From Ammonifex thiophilus (GTDB taxonomy: Bacteria; Bacillota; Desulfotomaculia; Desulfotomaculales; Ammonificaceae): 64,000 nucleotides of DNA. The stretch's first letter is position 1, and the number at the start of each line of letters is the position of its first letter. The stretch covers positions 1-64,000 of the forward strand of contig NZ_QSLN01000006.1 of NCBI RefSeq assembly GCF_003368535.1. The letters run 5' to 3'. Of this stretch, positions 44,546 to 52,155 are shown one piece after another. Below the pieces are notes generated by a model. That model was not told the DNA's origin. It did no database searches and saw nothing but the letters and a program-made list of their open reading frames with translations. The position numbers and the translations under genes are program-made.

Positions 44546-45306
44546 TCTTCTTTCCCCCCGCTTAGTGATCCAAGGCTTTGCAGGTAGAGCAGTGACCTGG
44601 GTCGATACCCCAGATGAAAGGTGACCAGAGAAGATAGGGCTTCCCTCGCTTCCGCCAGGGTGGCGGGAGAAGCCTTTAGAGTCAAGGTCTTGCTTAGGGG
44701 GAGCTCACTTAGAGCTCCGAGCAGCCTCGCGCTGCCCGGGGATATGGTACAGCCCACCGCCTTCCCGTTGGCGGCACAGGAGGGGCAGACCAAACCTCCA
44801 GGCAGGCTGAAATAAGTTTTGGCCCAGTCGGGAGAAAAAGGGCGGCGGCAAGAAGAGCAGGCCTTAAGCTCCGGCGTCAAGCCCATCAAGCGTAAAAGTT
44901 TGAGACTGAAAGCTTGAGCCAACAATTCCGGGTTCTGCCCCAGTTGACGCAGAGAAAGGACCAGGAAACGGTAAAGAGAGGGGTTAGGCTCCTCCGGCGG
45001 GGAAAAGCCCTCCACCAACTCGGCCAGGTAGCCAGCATAGCCCAGCAGCCGGGGGTGGCTCAGTTCTGGAAAGCGCTCCAGCAGTTCCACCTGATCCACC
45101 TGATAGTTGTCCCCCCGGCGCTTGAGAAAAAAACGAGCCCGGCAAAAGGGCAAGGTTGCCGCCCGCTTGCGGCTGCGAGGGCGTGCCCCCCCGAAAGCCG
45201 TAGCTGAAAGCTTGCCCCGCTCCAAGGAGAAAATAGTGAGAAGGCGATCGGCCTCGCGGATCGGACTCGCCCGCAAGACCACGCCTTCGGCGCAAGACCA
45301 CTGCAT
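44542..45306 (-). CDS. recO: DNA repair protein RecO
   Basis: A 254-residue recombination mediator with an N-terminal OB fold ([21 protein letters not shown]) and a zinc-binding region with CSSC and CPSC. It helps load RecA together with RecR. The recO-glyQ-glyS order is that of Bacillus. Confidence 0.92.
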   Translation of the reverse strand: MQWSCAEGVVLRASPIREADRLLTIFSLERGKLSATAFGGARPRSRKRAATLPFCRARFFLKRRGDNYQVDQVELLERFPELSHPRLLGYAGYLAELVEGFSPPEEPNPSLYRFLVLSLRQLGQNPELLAQAFSLKLLRLMGLTPELKACSSCRRPFSPDWAKTYFSLPGGLVCPSCAANGKAVGCTISPGSARLLGALSELPLSKTLTLKASPATLAEAREALSSLVTFHLGYRPRSLLYLQSLGSLSGGKEE

Positions 45307-45337
45307 GTATTTCTCCCGGAAAAGAAAAGACTTACCG

Positions 45338-45844
45338 TTACTCCTGCGTTAACTTCGCCACCCAGGAGGCGAATTCCTTCTCCTTGCCCGCCCGCCAGCC
45401 CAGGCTTTTATACTTTATTCTCCCCTGCTTATCCACCCAGACGCTCAAAGGAATGCCCGTCACTCCGTAGGCGCTGCCTACCGTTCCCTGCGGGTCGAGC
45501 ACCACCGGTACCTTCAAATTATACTCCTGCAGGAAGGAAGTCAAGACGGAAGGAGGTTCCGGAGCTACCAGAAAGATCTTTACTCCCTGGCCCTCCCAGG
45601 AGGAGAACTGATCCCGTAGGGCGATAAGCTCCTGCACACAGGCCGGGCAGTTGGGTGAGAAGAAGATGAGCAGGGTCACCTTCCCCCGGCAGTCGGCAGG
45701 AAAGTTGAGCTCCCCCCCTCCCAGCAGGGGTTGGCGGAAGGCGGGTGCCTCCTTGAAGCTCTCCTTCCCTTCGGGGCGAGCGAAGCAGCCGGCCAATAAC
45801 AAAAGGACTAGTAACCAAAGCAGGAAGCGACGCAAGGCTTTCAC
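45338..45844 (-). CDS. TlpA-like thiol-disulfide lipoprotein
   Basis: A 168-residue thioredoxin-fold protein. The N-terminus is a lipoprotein signal (LLWLLVLLLLAGC) and the redox motif is CPAC near residue 71 (FFSPNCPACVQE); a cis-proline segment (TGIPLSVWVD) follows. It would act outside the cytoplasmic membrane. The GTG start overlaps the stop of the membrane ferredoxin gene by 4 bases, and the two are probably made together. Confidence 0.85.
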   Translation of the reverse strand: MKALRRFLLWLLVLLLLAGCFARPEGKESFKEAPAFRQPLLGGGELNFPADCRGKVTLLIFFSPNCPACVQELIALRDQFSSWEGQGVKIFLVAPEPPSVLTSFLQEYNLKVPVVLDPQGTVGSAYGVTGIPLSVWVDKQGRIKYKSLGWRAGKEKEFASWVAKLTQE

Positions 45845-46662
45845 CCCTTTCCCTTTTTGTTCAAGCCGAAGCGCAGGGCTCCGGCAGGGCAAACCTCAGT
45901 GCAGGAGAGGCAGCGGATGCAGGCCGGGGAGTTCACCTCGTCCGGCAGCTTAACCCCCATGGAGCAGACCTGGCGGCAGCTGTAGCAGCGGCGGCAAATC
46001 TCCGGGCAAAAGTGCATCCGCCAGAGGCTCACCCCGTTGAAAAGCCCGAGCCACGCTCCCAGAGGGCAGAGGGTGCGGCAGAAGACGCGGCTCACCCCGA
46101 CTAAGACCAACAAGAAGATGGCGAGCAGGATAGCCATTTTCAGGAGGAAGACCCAACCCACCAGCGAGCGGAACTCCGACCGCCCCAGCACCAGGGGAAG
46201 GCCGGCGAAGAGCTCCCCAGCGGGGCAAAGGTACTTGCAGAAGTAAGGAGTGCCCGTAGGCGACCAGTAGGGTAAAAGAAAGGTGATGAGTAGGACTACA
46301 TAGGCGAGCAGGCGCAGGCGGGAAGGCCAAGGGATGAGTCGCCGCCTAGCCTTGGAGGATAAGAGATCCTGGCAGGCGCCGAAAGGGCAGAGCCAGCCGC
46401 AAAAGAAGCGTCCCAGAACCCCCCCTGCCATCAAGAGAATTCCCCCCACGAAAAAGGAAGGGGAGCGGGCAGCACCGAGGTAACCTTGCCAGGCCCCCAG
46501 GGGGCAGCCCAGAAAGGCACCCGGGCAGGAGCTGCAATTGAGTACGGGGAGACAGACCCCTTTGCTCTTCCCGGTGAAAAGGGTAAGCTTTACCCATCCC
46601 GGCAAGTACCCGTTAAGGAGCAAAAGAGAGAGTACCTGCAGCCAACGCCGCCCTTTAGCCAA
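45841..46662 (-). CDS. NapH-like membrane 4Fe-4S protein
   Basis: A 273-residue membrane protein with about five hydrophobic segments. It has the cytoplasmic CGWLCPFGACQDL and CRTLCPLGAWLGL motifs of NapH/RdxA/NosR relatives and a C-terminal two-cluster ferredoxin (CPEICRRCYSCRQVC and CIRCLSCTEVCPAGAL). It should pass electrons between a quinone or thiol system and a partner. The TTG start overlaps the end of the small CXXC protein gene, and the TlpA-like gene follows. Confidence 0.87.
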   Translation of the reverse strand: MAKGRRWLQVLSLLLLNGYLPGWVKLTLFTGKSKGVCLPVLNCSSCPGAFLGCPLGAWQGYLGAARSPSFFVGGILLMAGGVLGRFFCGWLCPFGACQDLLSSKARRRLIPWPSRLRLLAYVVLLITFLLPYWSPTGTPYFCKYLCPAGELFAGLPLVLGRSEFRSLVGWVFLLKMAILLAIFLLVLVGVSRVFCRTLCPLGAWLGLFNGVSLWRMHFCPEICRRCYSCRQVCSMGVKLPDEVNSPACIRCLSCTEVCPAGALRFGLNKKGKG

Positions 46663-46789
46663 GGCCCATGCACTCCAGGCAGAACCTTATCCCCTTGAGC
46701 CAAAGAAACTGGAACTCCCCCCGCAGAAGCCCCCAGACCACCAGGGCCAGGCCCAGAAAAAGGCTGAGCCGGCCGAGCCACCGCCGCAT
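46655..46789 (-). CDS. CD1871A-type small CXXC membrane protein
   Basis: A 44-residue protein: one hydrophobic helix (about 8-25), then RGEFQFLWLKGIRFCLECMGLG. The ending CLEC-x-GLG matches the tiny CD1871A family of Clostridia, which often accompanies membrane ferredoxin genes. Its last 8 bases overlap the start of the NapH-like gene. The gene is easily missed because of its size. Function is unknown; the CXXC could exchange thiols with the TlpA-like protein. Confidence 0.72.
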   Translation of the reverse strand: MRRWLGRLSLFLGLALVVWGLLRGEFQFLWLKGIRFCLECMGLG

Positions 46790-46923
46790 CACTTCCACCC
46801 ACCAGAAGCTCGCCACACTTTTACCAGAGCCTATCATACTCCTGGGGGTAGATGCAACGAGTTGCTTTAAGTGAAAAAAGGAACTAGAATTAAGGTAAGT
46901 TCTCGAGCTAAGGAGTGAAAGAG

Positions 46924-47676
46924 ATGACCCAACCTAACGGCGAACGCCTTACCCTCATCAGCACTTTCCGCTTCGACTGCCGGCCGGGTCTTTCCTGCTT
47001 TACCCACTGCTGCCGGGACGTGAACATCGTTCTTACCCCCGGCGACGTCTTTCGGCTGAAGCGTCGGCTGGGCCTCCCCTCCTACGAGTTCCTGGAGAAG
47101 TACACCATAACCCTGATATCCCGGCTGTCCGGCCTGCCCGTGGTTCTTTTAAAAATGAGAGAAGACGCGGACAAGCAGTGCCCCTTCGTCACCCCCGAAG
47201 GGTGCGCTGTTTATGCCGACCGCCCTTGGGCCTGTCGCATGTATCCCTTAGACTACGATACCGACCTCGACTCCTACCGCATAATCGCTGACCCGTCCAA
47301 GTGCCGGGGGTTGCAGGAAGGAAAGGAATGGTACATCGAGGACTGGCTGGAAGAGCAAGGGGCGCTCAGGCCTTCCCCCATCGATCGCATGTACAACGAG
47401 GCTACCAAGCGGCTGGAATTCCCCCGGGATCGCATAACCAACCCGGAGGTAGCCCGCATGTATTTCTTGGCCGCTTACGATCTGGACAACTTCCGCCGTT
47501 TCGTACTGGAAACCAGGTTCCTAAAGATCTTCGACATACCCGCCAACCTGGTGAAGAGAATAAAGACGGACGACATGGAGCTAGCCCGGCTGGCGGCTTT
47601 GTGGCTTAAGTTCGGCTTCTCGGACAAGAACGCTTTGCCTTTGCGCGACGAGATTTTCGACCAAAGTGTAAGGTGA
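46924..47676 (+). CDS. YkgJ family cysteine cluster protein
   Basis: A 250-residue protein with the zinc- or iron-chelating cysteines of YkgJ proteins: CFTHCCRDVNI near 26, CPFVTPEGCAVYADRPWACRMYP near 95 and a further cysteine. Function is not established. The ATG at 46924 follows AGGAGTGA at five bases. It is immediately before the polyferredoxin and aldehyde oxidoreductase genes and may mature or supply one of them; that is an inference. Confidence 0.82.
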   Translation: MTQPNGERLTLISTFRFDCRPGLSCFTHCCRDVNIVLTPGDVFRLKRRLGLPSYEFLEKYTITLISRLSGLPVVLLKMREDADKQCPFVTPEGCAVYADRPWACRMYPLDYDTDLDSYRIIADPSKCRGLQEGKEWYIEDWLEEQGALRPSPIDRMYNEATKRLEFPRDRITNPEVARMYFLAAYDLDNFRRFVLETRFLKIFDIPANLVKRIKTDDMELARLAALWLKFGFSDKNALPLRDEIFDQSVR

Positions 47677-47677
47677 T

Positions 47678-48130
47678 ATGGCGCGGGCGATCAGGGTAAA
47701 AGATCCCGACCGCTGCATAGGTTGCTACTCCTGCATGCTGGCCTGTGCCCGGTTGGTTCACCGCTCTCACTCCTTGACCAAGAGCGCCATCCGGGTGCAG
47801 ACGCGGGGCGGCCTGCAGAGCAAATGGGGCATAGATGTCTGCCGAGCCTGCCCGGATGCTCCCTGCGCCGAGGCCTGTCCCACCGGCGCCCTCATCCCGC
47901 GCCCGGGTGGAGGGGTTAGCTTTAACCGGAACAAATGCTCCCGCTGTGGCAACTGTGCTAATGCCTGCGTGCTGCGGGTCATCCACTTTGACGAGGAAGG
48001 CTATCCCATCGTCTGCCTCTACTGTGGCCACTGCGCCCGCTTCTGCCCCCAGGAAGTAATCGTCTGGGAGGAGATCGCTCCTGATTCTGGAAGGTCCGGT
48101 GACCGTACTCAAGATAGACCTGGAGAGTAG
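47678..48130 (+). CDS. 4Fe-4S polyferredoxin (electron-transfer subunit)
   Basis: A 150-residue protein of the DMSO-reductase/HycB-like ferredoxin type with four cluster-binding motifs: CIGCYSCMLAC, CRACPDAPCAEAC, CSRCGNCANAC and CLYCGHCARFC. It starts 2 bases after the YkgJ gene and its end overlaps the aldehyde oxidoreductase gene by 32 bases, so it is very likely that enzyme's electron partner. Confidence 0.9.
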   Translation: MARAIRVKDPDRCIGCYSCMLACARLVHRSHSLTKSAIRVQTRGGLQSKWGIDVCRACPDAPCAEACPTGALIPRPGGGVSFNRNKCSRCGNCANACVLRVIHFDEEGYPIVCLYCGHCARFCPQEVIVWEEIAPDSGRSGDRTQDRPGE

Positions 48131-49835
48131 CTCCTGGAGACTGGAAGAGCGGGAAGATTTGATCGCCTGGCTGGGAGGAGTGGGTATAGCCACCCAACTT
48201 TTCCTGGAAGAGGCCGTCTGGGACAAACCTCCCTTGGCGCCAGAACAGCCGATCATTTTCGCTATCGGCCCCCTTTCCGGCGTTTACCCCTTGGCCACCA
48301 AGGTAGTGGCCGTTTTCCGCTCCCCGCTCACCGAGGAGTGGGGGGAAAGCTATGCCGGAATGCGGGCGGCCATCGCCTTGCGCTTCGCCGGCTACAACGC
48401 AGTGGTGATAAAGGGAAAAGCTCCGCGGCCTACCTACTTGGTGATCGACGAGAAGGGAGTGGCTTTCAGAGACGCTCGCGGAGTCTGGGGGCTTGACACA
48501 GAGGAAACGGGGCGCCTGTTGCGGGAGTTCGAAGGGGGAAGGGGCAGACGCAGTATCTGGCGCATAGGCCCGGCGGGAGAAAATCTGGTGCCCCTGGCCG
48601 GGGTGAACGTGGATACTTACCGTCATTTCGGACGCCTGGGGTTGGGGGCCTTGTTGGGAAGCAAGAACCTCAAGGCCCTGGTGGTCCTGGGCAACCGCAG
48701 CTACCCCATAAAGAACCCCGCCGCTTACAACCGGATGTACGAGAAGATATACCGTGCCGTGGTGGGAACCCCTTTGCTCAGCAAGTACCACTACATCGGC
48801 ACGGCGGAAAATATTCTGACGCTCAACGCTCAGGGAAGCCTCCCCACCTTGAACCTCAGAGCTTCCCGCTTCGAGAAGGCGGAAGAGGTGAGCGGGGAGC
48901 GCTTCGGTAGGGAAAGCCTATTCCGCATTTTGGCCTGCGCCGGTTGTCCCCTGGGCTGCATCCACGTGGGGGTCTACCGCCGTCCCCACCCCAAGGGAGC
49001 AGGTTATATCTCTACCACCTTGGCCTACGACTACGAGCCCATCTACGCCCTCGGCCCCATGCTGGGGCTCGACGCAGTAGACAAGGTGTACGCCCTGTTG
49101 CGGGAAGTGGAGGCTTCGGGACTGGACGTGATCTCTACCGGAGTGGCGCTGGCCTGGGCCACCGAGGCTTTGGAGCGGGGGATTATAACCGAAAAGGAAA
49201 CCCTGCTCCCTCTGCGCTTCGGCGCAGTAGAAGGCTACGTCCAAGCCGCACGGTACCTGGCTCAGCCCCCTAACGATTTTTACCGCGCCCTGGGCCGGGG
49301 GCTAAGGTACGCCACGCGGGTCTACGGGGGCGAGGACTTCGCCCTCATCCTGGGCGGGCACGAGATGGCGGGGTACCACACCGGCTACGCCTTCCTCCTG
49401 GGGCAGAGCGTAGGAGCACGCCACTCCCACCTATGCAACGCCGGCTATAGCTTCGACCAAACCCGCAAGGGCAACTACACCCCGGAAGAGCTGGTGCAAT
49501 ACCTCCTGGAGGAGGAAGCCTGGCGTAACGTGCTGAACTCGCTGGTAATCTGTCTTTTTGCCCGTAAGGTGTACACGCCTGAGACTACCGCCGAAGCACT
49601 TCGGGCTCTGGGCTGGGAGGCAGTTGATCCCCAGAAACTTTTAACCTTGGGAAGAAAAATTATGCGGCAGAAATGGGAAGCTAAAAAGCGCCTGGGTTAT
49701 ACGCCCGAAAACCTTCCCCTCCCGCCCAAGCGCTACTTCGAAACCCCGTCGGGACAGGGGTTGCTCAACCCCGAAACTTATTCCGCCCTGCTGAAGCTCT
49801 ACCGGGAAAGGCTAGCCTCGTGGCTCAACGTATGA
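48099..49835 (+). CDS. Aldehyde ferredoxin oxidoreductase family protein
   Basis: A 578-residue tungsto- or molybdopterin enzyme of the AOR family, which oxidises aldehydes to acids with ferredoxin or reduces acids in reverse. The [4Fe-4S] ligands are Cys280, Cys283, Cys287 (CAGCPLGC) and Cys485. The two pterin-binding motifs differ from the Pyrococcus AOR pattern: DxxGLD is EASGLD (338-343) and DxxGLC is NSLVIC (480-485), so it belongs to a divergent subgroup and its substrate is uncertain. The start is GTG with GGAAGG upstream. It overlaps the end of nfo by 11 bases, tail to tail. Confidence 0.87.
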   Translation: MTVLKIDLESSSWRLEEREDLIAWLGGVGIATQLFLEEAVWDKPPLAPEQPIIFAIGPLSGVYPLATKVVAVFRSPLTEEWGESYAGMRAAIALRFAGYNAVVIKGKAPRPTYLVIDEKGVAFRDARGVWGLDTEETGRLLREFEGGRGRRSIWRIGPAGENLVPLAGVNVDTYRHFGRLGLGALLGSKNLKALVVLGNRSYPIKNPAAYNRMYEKIYRAVVGTPLLSKYHYIGTAENILTLNAQGSLPTLNLRASRFEKAEEVSGERFGRESLFRILACAGCPLGCIHVGVYRRPHPKGAGYISTTLAYDYEPIYALGPMLGLDAVDKVYALLREVEASGLDVISTGVALAWATEALERGIITEKETLLPLRFGAVEGYVQAARYLAQPPNDFYRALGRGLRYATRVYGGEDFALILGGHEMAGYHTGYAFLLGQSVGARHSHLCNAGYSFDQTRKGNYTPEELVQYLLEEEAWRNVLNSLVICLFARKVYTPETTAEALRALGWEAVDPQKLLTLGRKIMRQKWEAKKRLGYTPENLPLPPKRYFETPSGQGLLNPETYSALLKLYRERLASWLNV

Positions 49836-50682
49836 GGCTACGCAAGGTATTGAGGTTCATGACGTCTTCTTTTAGATCCGGCCCTTTAGGCGTTTCCAGC
49901 ACCATGGGAAGACGCTGAAAACGGGGATCATTCAGCAGAAGGCGGAAAGCTTCTAAGCCTATCTCCCCTTTGCCTATGTGTTCGTGGCGGTCCAAGCGGC
50001 TGCCCAGAGTTCCCCGTGAGTCGTTGAGATGCACCGCCTCAAGCCGATTCAGCCCTATGACCCGCTCGAATTCCTCCCAGGTGGCGGCGAAGGCTTCCGG
50101 AGTGCGCAGATCGTAGCCAGCGGCAAAGGCGTGGCAAGTGTCAAAACAGACGCCCAGCCGCTGGGGATGGCGGCTTTCTCCTATGAGCCAGGCCAGGTGC
50201 TCGAAGCGGTAGCCGAGCTGACTCCCCTGGCCGGCGGTAGTCTCCAGCAAGATCTTAACCTGGGTATGAGCGGTGCGCTCCAGCACCTCATCTAGCCCCC
50301 GCGCTATGCGCTTCAGCCCCTCGGCCTCCCCCTCCCCCATGTGCGCGCCCGGATGAACCACGATGAAGGGAAGACCTAATAAGTGGCAACGCTCGATTTC
50401 TCCCACGAAGCTCTCTATCGACTTGCGCCAGAGCTCTTCCCGAGGAGAACCCAGGTTTATAAGGTAGGAGGTGTGAGCGAAGACCGGCCTTACTCCCGTC
50501 TCTTCCTGAGCCTGGCGGAAGCGCTCCACCTCCGCCTCCGAAAGGGGGCGGGCATACCACTGGTTGGTGTTTTTGGTGAATATCTGAATGGTCTCGCACC
50601 CTATGCTGTGTCCCCGCCAGACCGCCTTATCCACCCCGCCAGCTATGGACATGTGCGCCCCCAGTCGCGGCAAACACCTCAC
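49825..50682 (-). CDS. nfo: Deoxyribonuclease IV (endonuclease IV)
   Basis: A 285-residue AP endonuclease with a TIM barrel that cuts DNA 5' of abasic sites. Zinc-site motifs present are LGAHMSIAGG, HTSYLINLGSP, VVHPGAHMG, LLETTAGQGSQLG, GVCFDTCHAFAAGYD, HLNDSRGTLGSRLDRHEHIGKG and LETPKG. The frame upstream is a shadow; the GTG at 50682 overlaps the preceding stop as GTGA and is the likely start. Confidence 0.95.
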   Translation of the reverse strand: MRCLPRLGAHMSIAGGVDKAVWRGHSIGCETIQIFTKNTNQWYARPLSEAEVERFRQAQEETGVRPVFAHTSYLINLGSPREELWRKSIESFVGEIERCHLLGLPFIVVHPGAHMGEGEAEGLKRIARGLDEVLERTAHTQVKILLETTAGQGSQLGYRFEHLAWLIGESRHPQRLGVCFDTCHAFAAGYDLRTPEAFAATWEEFERVIGLNRLEAVHLNDSRGTLGSRLDRHEHIGKGEIGLEAFRLLLNDPRFQRLPMVLETPKGPDLKEDVMNLNTLRSLIR

Positions 50683-51344
50683 CCCTTTCCCAGCTTTTCC
50701 AAAGCCTCTGCGGCCATCTCCCCCACCGTCTTCCGGTGGAAGCCACCCTTCCGGTAAAAGAAAAAGGAGGAGGCGTCCTCCCGCAGCCTCTCCAACTCCG
50801 AGCGCGCCTCCTGCCACCTCAGGTTCCCTAGCGCCCAGGCCGCGCAACCGCGCGCTTCCGGCTCCTCTGCCGCCAGTAAGGAGAGCAAGTAAGGAGCCGC
50901 TTCCTCCACCAGTTCCCGGCGTTCTTCCGCAATCCTCCCTAGCGCCCAGGCCGCGCCGGCCGCCAAAAAAGGTTCGTCCAAGGGATTGAGCAGCATGAGG
51001 GCGAAGTCCCGAAAAATTTCCGGAGCGCGGGCTACCGCCTCCCCCACCGCCGGAGCCAGGCAGCGCCCGGCGTTCCCCGATTCGTCGTTCAGGGCCCAGA
51101 AGAGCCGGCGCATGCGGTCGAGTGCGTACTCCCGATCCTTTTCAGCTACCTTGGCCAGCGCCCGTCCCAGCCCCTCTGCCGCCCGCCAGGCCAGCAGCGG
51201 ATCGGGCAGATGCAGGGCGCGGAAAAGGGCGGCGATATGTGCCGGCTCCGCTTCCACCACCCGCAGCAAACCTTCCCAGTCGGCTCGAAGCAAAAGCTCC
51301 GCCACCCGCTCCTTTCGCCGCCGAAAATCCTCTTGCCCGTGCAC
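50679..51344 (-). CDS. HEAT-repeat protein (DVU0298-like)
   Basis: A 221-residue all-helical protein with HEAT repeats such as LLAWRAAEGLGRAL, PFLAAGAAWALGRIAEE and EARGCAAWALGNLRW. The layout recalls a DVU0298-type family known from sulfate reducers, but this is a recollection rather than a search. It is coupled to nfo by a 4-base overlap. Function unknown; such proteins are usually scaffolds. Confidence 0.7.
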   Translation of the reverse strand: MHGQEDFRRRKERVAELLLRADWEGLLRVVEAEPAHIAALFRALHLPDPLLAWRAAEGLGRALAKVAEKDREYALDRMRRLFWALNDESGNAGRCLAPAVGEAVARAPEIFRDFALMLLNPLDEPFLAAGAAWALGRIAEERRELVEEAAPYLLSLLAAEEPEARGCAAWALGNLRWQEARSELERLREDASSFFFYRKGGFHRKTVGEMAAEALEKLGKG

Positions 51345-51388
51345 TCTATCTCTCCCTAAGTGTTCAAGCAGCCTTTGGCTCTATTTTA

Positions 51389-51688
51389 TCAGCAACTGCT
51401 CGCGCGGGGAGAGGAAATGGTAAAGGTGCTCTCACCCCACCAGGTGGTCTCGTAGTCTATCACCGCTTCCTTCACGTAAGGGAGCAGGCTTTTGTCCACC
51501 ACGAACTTGAGGGAAGAAACGGTGAAGACCGCATCGTTTTCCCCGGTCGACTCTTCCAGAGCCAATCCCAGCCGGGGACCGCCTCAGCCCAGCCCGGCCG
51601 AAAAGATGCGGATGTAGCCCTGCTCCAGACCGTGTTCCTGCAAAATGGCCTTCAGCCGCCTTTCCGCCTCCGCCGTGACTCGCAGCAT
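51389..51688 (-). CDS. HesB/IscA-like selenoprotein (in-frame TGA = selenocysteine)
   Basis: Reading through one TGA gives a 99-residue HesB/IscA-like protein: MLRVTAEAERRLKAIL..., then FSAGLG-U-GGPRLGLALEES and a conserved-looking C-terminal part. The TGA (51586-51584) is codon 35, exactly where IscA has its first iron-sulfur cysteine (Cys35), and HesB-like selenoproteins with Sec there are an established family. The C-terminal Cys-x-Cys of IscA is absent; a single cysteine is the last residue. A strong AAGGAGGTG precedes the ATG, and the frame stays coding-like on both sides of the TGA. The gene ends TGA-TAA. Ordinary gene finders split it. A nonsense mutation in a cysteine codon is the alternative, but the hairpin after the TGA argues for selenocysteine. 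Confidence 0.85.
51540..51586 (-). promoter_or_regulatory. Putative bacterial SECIS hairpin with its TGA codon
   Basis: Five bases after the TGA, TCCCCGG (51578-51572) pairs with CCGGGGA (51546-51540), and inside it GGCTC (51563-51559) pairs with GAGTC (51553-51549) around the apical loop TGGAA. A guanine-bearing loop about 25 bases from the UGA is the layout recognised by bacterial SelB. Folded by eye only. Confidence 0.65.
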
Positions 51689-51691
51689 TTT

Positions 51692-51711
51692 TACACCTCC
51701 TTATAGGTGTA
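51692..51711. promoter_or_regulatory. Inverted repeat, likely operator
   Basis: TACACCT, 6 bases, AGGTGTA: a perfect 7-base palindrome over the ribosome site and likely transcription start of the selenoprotein gene. The half site TATAGGT recurs just upstream (near 51711-51716 and 51720-51725 as ATAGGT/ATAGGTC-like copies). It lies in the divergent region shared with the CsoR-family gene and is a natural candidate for that repressor's site. Confidence 0.5.
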
Positions 51712-51716
51712 TAGGT

Positions 51717-51746
51717 ATAATAGGTCTGGGGATATCTCGTTGTCAA
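51717..51746 (-). promoter_or_regulatory. Promoter of the HesB-like selenoprotein gene
   Basis: On the minus strand TTGACA (51746-51741) and TATTAT (51722-51717) are 18 bases apart, about 30 bases before the ATG. Confidence 0.75.
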
Positions 51747-51782
51747 CCCCTAGATGTAGAGGGTAGCCGAGTATTTCCAGGC

Positions 51783-51811
51783 TTGACAGGGCTTCGCGGC
51801 TCCGGTAAGCT
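51783..51811 (+). promoter_or_regulatory. Promoter of the CsoR-family gene
   Basis: TTGACA (51783-51788) and TAAGCT (51806-51811) are 17 bases apart, about 60 bases before the ATG. The -10 is imperfect. Confidence 0.5.
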
Positions 51812-51873
51812 AAAATTAAGATTACGCCTTCGGGTTCGGGTATAAACCGGGTTGGAAGAAATGGGGCGATAAC

Positions 51874-52155
51874 ATGACCAACCTGCCGGATGAGGGGCGT
51901 CTGGCGATAATCAACCGCCTCCGGCGGATAGAGGGTCAGGTAAGGGGAGTCTGCCGGATGGTGGAGGAAGACCAGGACTGCGAGAAGATTCTGGACCAGT
52001 TCAAAGCGCTGGAAGTAGCGGTGAGGAACTGCCGGCGGGCAGTAATTGGATACTACATGGTTCGCTGCGTCAGGGAAAGGTTCCAGTGCTCGGAAGAAAT
52101 GATTAGCTTTCTCAAGCAGCGGTTAAGCGGTATTCTCGACACCCCCTTGCCGTGA
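51874..52155 (+). CDS. CsoR/CstR-family metal- or sulfide-sensing repressor
   Basis: A 93-residue all-helical repressor of the DUF156 family (RLRRIEGQVRGVCRMVEEDQDC). In the numbering of M. tuberculosis CsoR the copper ligands are Cys36, His61 and Cys65; here Cys36 and Cys65 are present but position 61 is tyrosine. Loss of the histidine with retention of both cysteines is the pattern of CstR-type persulfide sensors. Extra cysteines are at 27 and 53. The gene is divergent from the HesB-like selenoprotein gene and convergent with the rad50 C-terminal gene, overlapping it by 33 bases. No copper ATPase gene is nearby. Confidence 0.87.
   Translation: MTNLPDEGRLAIINRLRRIEGQVRGVCRMVEEDQDCEKILDQFKALEVAVRNCRRAVIGYYMVRCVRERFQCSEEMISFLKQRLSGILDTPLP

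Noticed and set aside
51584-51586. TGA as a simple nonsense mutation of the HesB-like gene
   Set aside because: Possible but less likely: coding character continues unchanged after it, it sits at the known Sec/Cys position and a SECIS-like hairpin follows. Kept as the main alternative.
51432-51746. 104-codon minus-strand frame covering the selenoprotein gene
   Set aside because: Its sequence resembles no family, while the other frame gives a HesB-like protein with one TGA and a proper ribosome site.
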